Below are positions 58,375-64,000 of a stretch of DNA of 64,000 nt, in pieces. This DNA comes from Cryptomeria japonica (lineage: Eukaryota; Streptophyta; Pinopsida; Cupressales; Cupressaceae). The DNA lies in contig NC_081415.1 of NCBI RefSeq assembly GCF_030272615.1, positions 376,479,392 through 376,543,391 of the forward strand, given 5' to 3'. A program made the position numbers and the translations under genes. Numbering within the stretch: position 1 is the first letter of the stretch; every line of letters starts with the position of its first letter. The notes beneath the pieces were generated by a model, which searched no databases, had not been told where the DNA came from, and worked only from the letters and a program-made list of their open reading frames with translations.

Positions 58375-58863
58375 CTAGAAGGACAAATCAAAAGACTCGT
58401 ACAAGACGAGATTAGGTGAAGCATGATAAATTATCAGACTCATATGACTGTTCATAGGACAGAGCCTAGAAATTCTGAGTTTTTTCGATTGCTGAGTATG
58501 ATAACTGAATATGACCAATTCTGAGATGGACTGATTTTGGACCAGGATATAGAATTTTGACTTAAGATGGACAAGTTTCTGACACGGATAGAGTTTTGAC
58601 TTAAGATGGACAAGTTTCTGACACAGACAGAGTTTCAACTTAAGATGGACAAGTTTCAGACATGAACAGAGTTTCACCTTAAGATGGACAAGTTTCTGAC
58701 ATGGACAGAGTTTTGACTTAAGATGGACAAGTTTCTGACACGGACAAAGTTTCGAATCACTGAGTTGTTTCTTGTCTTCTCCAATTTTTGGTATTTCGGT
58801 TTTTGTTTCAGGAATGAAAACACAGAAAACAAGTAGTGCATATAGTGACTTCAATAACATCAT
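58375..58863 (-). CDS. Leader ORF with signal-peptide-like start and 13-residue Cys repeats
   Basis: An intact 162-codon ORF on the sense strand upstream of gag, ATG at 58863. It begins MMLLKSLYALLVFCVF, a hydrophobic run like a signal peptide or membrane anchor, then five near-identical 13-residue units (CPCQKLVHLKSKL type) coded by the 39-bp array, then an unrelated tail. I do not recognise it. It could be chance translation of an array whose unit is a multiple of three, but the ATG and hydrophobic start in the right strand make it worth noting. Confidence 0.3.
   Translation of the reverse strand: MMLLKSLYALLVFCVFIPETKTEIPKIGEDKKQLSDSKLCPCQKLVHLKSKLCPCQKLVHLKVKLCSCLKLVHLKLKLCLCQKLVHLKSKLYPCQKLVHLKSKFYILVQNQSISELVIFSYHTQQSKKLRISRLCPMNSHMSLIIYHASPNLVLYESFDLSF
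58559..58753 (-). repeat. 39-bp tandem array, five units
   Basis: Units at 58559, 58598, 58637, 58676 and 58715, each with CTTAAGATGGACAAGTTTC and a GACAGAG-like end. Differences between units are mostly single C/T or G/A changes. Confidence 0.9.
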
Positions 58864-59970
58864 GCAAACCCTAAGGAATTTGGTGAGGAAAGAAAACCTT
58901 TGCTTGTAGACTCAGGTACACACCCAATAGCTAATCAGAATATGGCCATTGAGTCTCATGCAATGGATTCTCAATGCCGTATTATCCGACTCCAAACACT
59001 AATGGGGGCACGAAATGACAAGTATCTTGGGAGAGTTACAATCTCTCTTGTACAAATATTATCCCCCTTTCGGAGGTGAATCGAGTAGCTTCTAATTTTG
59101 AATTGGATTTAGTCAGGGATCTGTTCAGTGCGTCGAGGTATAAACTCAATTAAGAGGTCTCCTAGCCTTGAAAACCAAGGTTTAATATACCCAAAGGTAT
59201 GGAGGAGAGTTATTCCCGAGCACTGTCGTTGACTTGATTTTCATCAATTCATGTTTATTTTATAGTGGGTTGGAGTACTTGGCGTCTAGCTGTTCCCACT
59301 TAGGTCGTTCCCCTCACACCGGTCGTAATGGCTTTAAGTATTTTTCAACCCCTCGAGAGGGCAGGCCTGCTAAAGATGTACAAATCTCAAACAAAGAAAA
59401 AGCCTCAAGGGTCTGGATTTCTGATTGTCTAGGAAAAGACAAGAGCATACTCTCCTACCTCTTGGAATCTTCTAAAAACACAAAAGACAGATTTGTTCTT
59501 TAACCAGATAGTAAGTTAGATTCCTAAAAAATGAATTTAAAGAATACACGATGTTTAGTCGATTCTCCTTAGGCAACCTGCAAAGACAACGAATCAATAG
59601 TCATATTGTCTTTGTGCGACAAGCATATTCTTTGACAAGCATTCTGCAAAAACTTTTTAGGCCGTGAAAAATTATGAGATAGATAGATAAATAGTCAGTG
59701 TCAGTCGTCAGAATAATCAATAAAAATCATGAAATTTGCCTTTTAACCAGAAAATATAGAGTCGTACGATAGTATAAAAACTTGTACGATATAGGATCCC
59801 AACTTGTACGAGACAAGATTTATGTTCATACGACACCTACAGTTTGTCATTTCAGCCTATGGGAATTGTTGTACGAGATGTATAGACGAAAAAAAATTTG
59901 AAAAATCCGAAATCTGGAAAATAACAAAAAACAAAGAGTCAATCTTGGAGGCAGAAAAATGTAGTCTTCA
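58864..59970 (-). other. Element II leader, primer-site-proximal part
   Basis: No gene supported. 59760-59880 carries four CGTACGA/CATACGA words, one reading GTACGATATAGGATCC. Confidence 0.55.
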
Positions 59971-59988
59971 GCCCCATGGTGGGTGCCA
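59971..59988 (-). promoter_or_regulatory. Primer-binding site of element II
   Basis: Minus strand TGGCACCCACCATGGGGC, four bases from the end of the 5' LTR. Tat-lineage elements commonly have a TGGCGCCCACC-type primer site here, and this reads as a C-to-T and G-to-A decayed form. Confidence 0.7.
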
Positions 59989-59992
59989 GAGA

Positions 59993-61122
59993 TGTGTGTG
60001 TGAAAAATTGGTCTGTAAGTTGCAAGCACAACACTTCAATTGAGTCATTATATGCATGGTTAGTAATCAATAATCAATAAGAAAAAAACCTCAACAAAGT
60101 GACTAATTGCCTTCTAAAAGATGTGAGTATATGATTGCTCTCAGATTGTTATAAGCAATACCAGTGACTAGACTACACCAAGATGAAGGATTTAATCTAT
60201 ATAATATTTAACTATATGGATGCAAGATGGATGAATAATTCATGCAAAATAATCAATTCAAGCAATAATGGATATAAGAAAAATGGATGTAAATAATCTA
60301 AAAAGCACAATAATATTCAATGACTCCAGAGCGAAATTAGCGTGTTAATAATCTCCAAGCGTGTTCTCAAAAATCTCTGGGGTAAATTGGAATGAGAGCT
60401 GAAGAATGAATTTATAGAGAATTGCCAAGAGAAAAGCTCAATTTAGGATTAATTGAAAATAATTGAGAAATCAAGTTTAGTTAACCTTGAGATAGATTCC
60501 AATTATAGTTTAATTGAAATGCATTCAAATTAGAAGTCAAAGTTGCATTGGAAATAATAATAAATTAATTCCATGCATTTGTGATAAAAATAGATAATTC
60601 TTTTATTTATTCAAGAAAAGAGTCTTTTCAATGCAACTTAACTTCTTTTTCTGAAAAGCTTTGAATTCCAATTTCAGAGAATAATTCAATAATTCAATTA
60701 AATCTTTTCTAATTTCAAGTTCTAAATTTAGAAAAAGAAATAATATCTCAAGTTTGATTTCTCTCTCAATTCAATTCTTTTTGTTTAATTTCAATTCAAC
60801 TCTTGTTTTGTAATTAATTCCTCTTTTGTAATAAATTAATTCCTTTTGCATGATTAAATGACAATTTATTAATTAATTAAATATGCAAGGATATTTAATA
60901 AATTAAAATGGGATAATTGATCAAAATGATATTCTTGGAAATGATTCAATTAATTAAATGAATATTTAATTAATATTGAGTAATTGATTTGCCATGTGAT
61001 ATTTGATGATTAAAGAATTAATAATGTGCTCAAGATTAATTTAATTGCCTTTGGTTAGGACCTTGGTGATGTTGTCGAGATTAGGGGCCCATGGTTTAGA
61101 TGACCATTTTTAGGGTATTACA
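59993..61122 (-). repeat. 5' LTR of element II
   Basis: 1130 bp, minus strand TGTAATACCC to CACACACACA. Small indels and about 2% differences from the 3' LTR. Confidence 0.9.
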
Positions 61123-61127
61123 ACCCC
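61123..61127. other. Target-site duplication of element II, right copy
   Basis: ACCCC against ACCCT at 44088-44092. RT sequence of element I resumes right here. Confidence 0.75.
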
Positions 61128-62038
61128 TTCCATAATACTTTTGTGAAAGGTTGAGCCTTATCTACTAGCTGAGAAATAAAGTGTCTGATTGACTGGAGAC
61201 GTCCTTGTAGACTTCTCATTGACTAATATTCTTTGGAGGTGGCATTTCCATTATAGCTTGGACCTTCTCAGGATCAACCTCAATTCCTTTCTTTGAAATA
61301 ATATAACCAAGTAGTTTACTAGATGTCACTCTGAATGCACACTTTTTAGGATTTAGCCAGAGCTTGAATTTTTCCATTCTATCTAGTATGAGGCCTAGCT
61401 CTTGAATATGTGCGGATCTCTTCATAGTCTTCACTAAAGTATCATCAACATAATTTTCCATATTCTTATGCATCATATCATGAAAGATAGTAGTTACTTC
61501 TCTTTGGTAAGTTTCTCCTACATTCTTTAGCCCAAATGGCATGACGTTCCAACAAAAGCTTCCCCATGCATAAGTGAAAGTTGTCTTTTCTTGATCTCCA
61601 GGAGCTATTTTGATCTGATTATAACTGGAGAATCCATCCATTAGTGAGTACATCTCATATCCAGAAGTCATATCCATTATCATATCAATGTTAGGCATCC
61701 ATTGGACATGCTTTATTGAGATCCCTGAAATCCATGCAAACCCTAATAGATTTGTTTGCCTTTGATATAGGCACTATGTTTTAAATCCATTCAGCTTAGT
61801 CTATAGCTCTGATAAATCCATCTTTTAGCAATTTTTCTAGCTCATCTTTGACTAGCAGTGCCACATGAGGGTGCATCTTGTAGAGTTTTTGATTGACTGG
61901 TTTAACTCCTGGTGTAATAGAAAGATGGTGCATGATGAGATGGTGCATGATGAGATCAGGATCTAGACCCAGCATATCAAAGTATGTCCATGCAAAGTTG
62001 ATCTTCTTTTCTAGGAAGATATTGCTGAAATCTTTCAA
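61128..62038 (-). pseudogene. Element I reverse transcriptase
   Basis: 62038-61796 gives FAWTYFDMLGLDPDLIMHH and ELEKLLKDGFIRAID. 61698-61216 is 160 open codons with MPFGLKNVGETYQREV, YVDD, LNPKKCAFRV and KGIEVDPEKVQAI. A 15-bp tandem duplication (61925-61954) repeats LIMHH. Stops and a shift near 61700-61790 break the centre. The 5' continuation of RNase H (44040) was split off by element II. Confidence 0.78.
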
Positions 62039-62238
62039 CTCTTCTACTAATAATGATTGAGCTAAGTGGATGATATGTGGTGTCTCTTGACTCCCAATAT
62101 TTACTGGCTAAGTTGGTTCAATCAATATAGAAGACCTTTCCTGGAAATTACTTGGTAGTATATCAAGTATCTCACCTTCAAGTGCCTCAGAGAGGTTTTC
62201 ACCCTTAGGTACATCCTTTATTTTTTATCTTTTTGATT

Positions 62239-62913
62239 CTAAAACCACCACAATGTGGTTTTCACCGTTAGATCTTTTATTTTTCTTATTTTGATTTTTT
62301 GACTATGGTACTTGATATCTGTTTCAGTCATGTTCTCACTATGTTCACTGGTGGAAGAGTCCATTGGTTCAACTACATTAAGGTAGTAGGCTAATGTATA
62401 GTCATTTGCAAAGATAGGTACATTCATAGGTTGGTTTTGGAGACTACAATCAATTAGTTCAAGATGTACCAAAGATAAAGTTTGGACAGGTTCAAGAGAG
62501 TTCATGGTATTATCATCATAGCTTTAGACCGAAAAGTCGAGTTCTAAAAGACTACCTTGTGTAAATGTCTCAAGACCAGGAATATTTACAACATGATTAT
62601 TGAAGTACATGTTAATATTTAGTTGACCAAATCCAATAGACCTACTCATAGCACCATTTTCTATGCCAAACTAGACTACATATCATGGTTTGACAGTAGC
62701 AAGATTAGTAGACAGATTCCTGACATCTGTGACAGAGGAGTTACAGTTTGATGTTGAATAGGTATTATCATCAATAGGACTGTTATTGGAGTCACCGGAG
62801 TCATAAGAGGAAGTTTTCAACTCTTCATCAAGTGATTGAGTGAATTTATGTATAGTGTCAATACCTACATCTTTGTTGCTACAAGTTCCTTTGTGATTTG
62901 GTTCATTTATCAC
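62239..62913 (-). pseudogene. Element I acidic linker
   Basis: Open pieces 62913-62683 and 62505-62239, matching the linker of element II (for example VHPELIDC/VHLELIDC and PTFANDYTLAYYLN/PIFANDYTLAYYLN). The high identity over an otherwise featureless region supports selection on it when the family was active. Confidence 0.55.
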
Positions 62914-63299
62914 TTGTATCTGACATACCTATTGACATAACCTTGATGGTTCTATGAATTTTTATCTTCTACTCCATTCAACTTCTTCTAGACTAATGAC
63001 TGGTTTTGTTTCTGTAGCTTCCAATTCTTCTTGTGTAGTGCCATTTCTAATTTGTTCTATCCTATTAGAGGGAGACATAGTAGGTAAAGAATTTTCTTGT
63101 GTCTTTCTTCCTTTCAGTTTTCATTCATAGTTTGCTTATCTTTTTAATCTAATTTCTTCTATCTCTGTTTGTAGCTTTAAGCGTATCAATTCTTGAATTT
63201 CATATGTGATATCATTAGAGTCTTCTAGAGTTTTTGTACTAGATGTATCTGAGAGATGATCTGGACCCCATTCATACTCGTTTGAGTCAGTTTCTGAAT

Positions 63300-64000
63300 C
63301 ATCTAGTTGTTGTCTACCAGTGTATGTGACTGGAATTTTTCAGTGGTGAAAACAATTCCTTGATTCTTTCTACATCTTCTCTCATATCCTCTGGGACTTC
63401 TACTCCTTGTAATGTTGTAGTTGATACCATTGGAACTTGATCATTGGTTTTTTCCTCTCTCTTGACTGCTATTTTTTTTTGTTCTTTTTCATACTCTTCT
63501 TGAGTTTGTTGAGTGTTTACTTTCTGTGATAGTGAAGGCAGTGTCTTTTTCTTCCACTTAGAATTAGAAACATATTTTGGTCTGATGTCTTTCATGGATT
63601 GTATCTCAGTCCATCTTTTTCATTTGCAAACTTTTTTTATAGATGAATGGGTTCAATAATACCTTCTTTATTTTTTCTGAGAGGACCAGTACCTGAATAT
63701 CCCATACATTGAATCATTTTATATCCTGGACCATACTGTGTCAGAGAAATCTCATAATGTCTTACTTCTTTGTTTTTCACTATCTTCTTTGAAAAGCCAT
63801 TTGAGAACAACATCCTCTTTTATTTCATCTACAAGGGAAGTAGAGGATTGTACAAAGAGACCGTCATATATGACATTTGGAGTGGAAGTCTATGGATTCA
63901 TAACCTCTAATGGTTTTCCTAATTGTCTAGGTGATGGAGGAAGAGAAATGAGTGAAAGTATTGGTTCTACCTTGTATCCGTCCATGCCAGTATCTGTGAT
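63300..64000 (-). pseudogene. Element I G-patch region and protease tail, cut by window edge
   Basis: 63595-63314 is open and matches the helix after the G-patch of element II. The G-patch (63760-63620) is readable across frames as GPGYKMIQ-MGYSGTGPL then KEGI. From about 63850 to the edge the sequence matches the segment between protease and G-patch in element II. The rest of protease and gag should lie right of the window. Confidence 0.6.

Larger units (their letters stand above)
44093..61122 (-). mobile_element. Complete Tat-like Ty3/gypsy element II, inserted in element I
   Basis: 17.0 kb between LTRs of 1132 bp (44093-45224, the 3' LTR) and 1130 bp (59993-61122, the 5' LTR). Sense is the minus strand. 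The interior carries primer site, leader ORF, gag, protease, G-patch, acidic linker, RT, RNase H, second RNase H, integrase, antisense mobile-domain ORF and polypurine tract. The additional RNase H and an antisense ORF before the 3' LTR are known traits of the Tat lineage. Coding parts are broken by several stops and a few shifts, so it is not autonomous now, but it is better preserved than element I. Confidence 0.88.
24212..64000 (-). mobile_element. Tat-like Ty3/gypsy element I, split by two nested insertions, runs past the right edge
   Basis: Sense is the minus strand, so the left LTR (24212-25435) is the 3' LTR. Parts in the window: antisense mobile-domain ORF (27119-28983), integrase (30487-31301 and 42642-42930), RNase H domains (42928-44040), then after element II the RT (61216-62038), linker and G-patch (to about 63760) and the start of the protease C-terminal side. 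A non-autonomous element (31302-42636) and element II (44093-61122) interrupt it. The joins restore colinearity with element II, which proves nesting. The 5' LTR lies beyond 64000. Confidence 0.8.

Overview
The window is a eukaryotic plant nuclear region made almost entirely of nested, mostly decayed retrotransposons. No host gene, tRNA, rRNA, CRISPR array or bacterial operon is visible. The very low gene content, the old nested Ty3/gypsy elements and the L1-like LINE suggest a large, repeat-rich seed-plant genome. A gymnosperm or conifer is my guess; the sequence does not prove it.

Layout, left to right. (1) 1-1905: an unrecognised broken coding frame and an AT-rich minisatellite. (2) 1906-5402, minus strand: a broken gag-protease remnant of Tat-like Ty3/gypsy type. 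(3) 5590-13612, minus strand: an L1-like LINE with ORF1 (DUF4283-like domain and zinc knuckle), ORF2 (endonuclease, reverse transcriptase, RNase H) and an unexpected third ORF before the 3' end. (4) 12243-17104: a 1620-bp chimeric unit (LINE ORF1 plus the start of an LTR) present three times in near-perfect tandem. (5) 16865-21518, plus strand: gypsy element A, cut in its integrase by element B (21519 to about 23940, LTR-gag-protease).

(6) From 24212 to past the right edge: Tat-like element I, coded on the minus strand. It is split twice. A non-autonomous LTR element (31302-42636, 5-bp target duplication ttgac) lies in its integrase. A second, complete member of its own family, element II (44093-61122, target duplication accct/acccc), lies between its RNase H and reverse transcriptase. 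Element II shows the whole plan in sense order: LTR, primer site, leader with a short ORF, gag, protease, G-patch, linker, RT, RNase H, second RNase H, integrase, convergent antisense ORF with a plant-mobile-domain-like region, polypurine tract, LTR.

Autonomous elements of this design supply gag-pol functions. The non-autonomous element has LTRs, primer site and polypurine tract but no pol, and shares a post-ORF motif and the polypurine tract with elements I and II, so it may be mobilised by them. Most frames are interrupted by TAG, TAA or TGA where CAG, CAA or CGA is expected, the signature of C-to-T decay of methylated DNA. The most unusual items are the LINE third ORF, the antisense mobile-domain ORFs, the 930-codon ORF of the non-autonomous element, the tandem triplication, an in-frame duplication in an RNase H active-site region, and several palindromic micro-arrays in element leaders.
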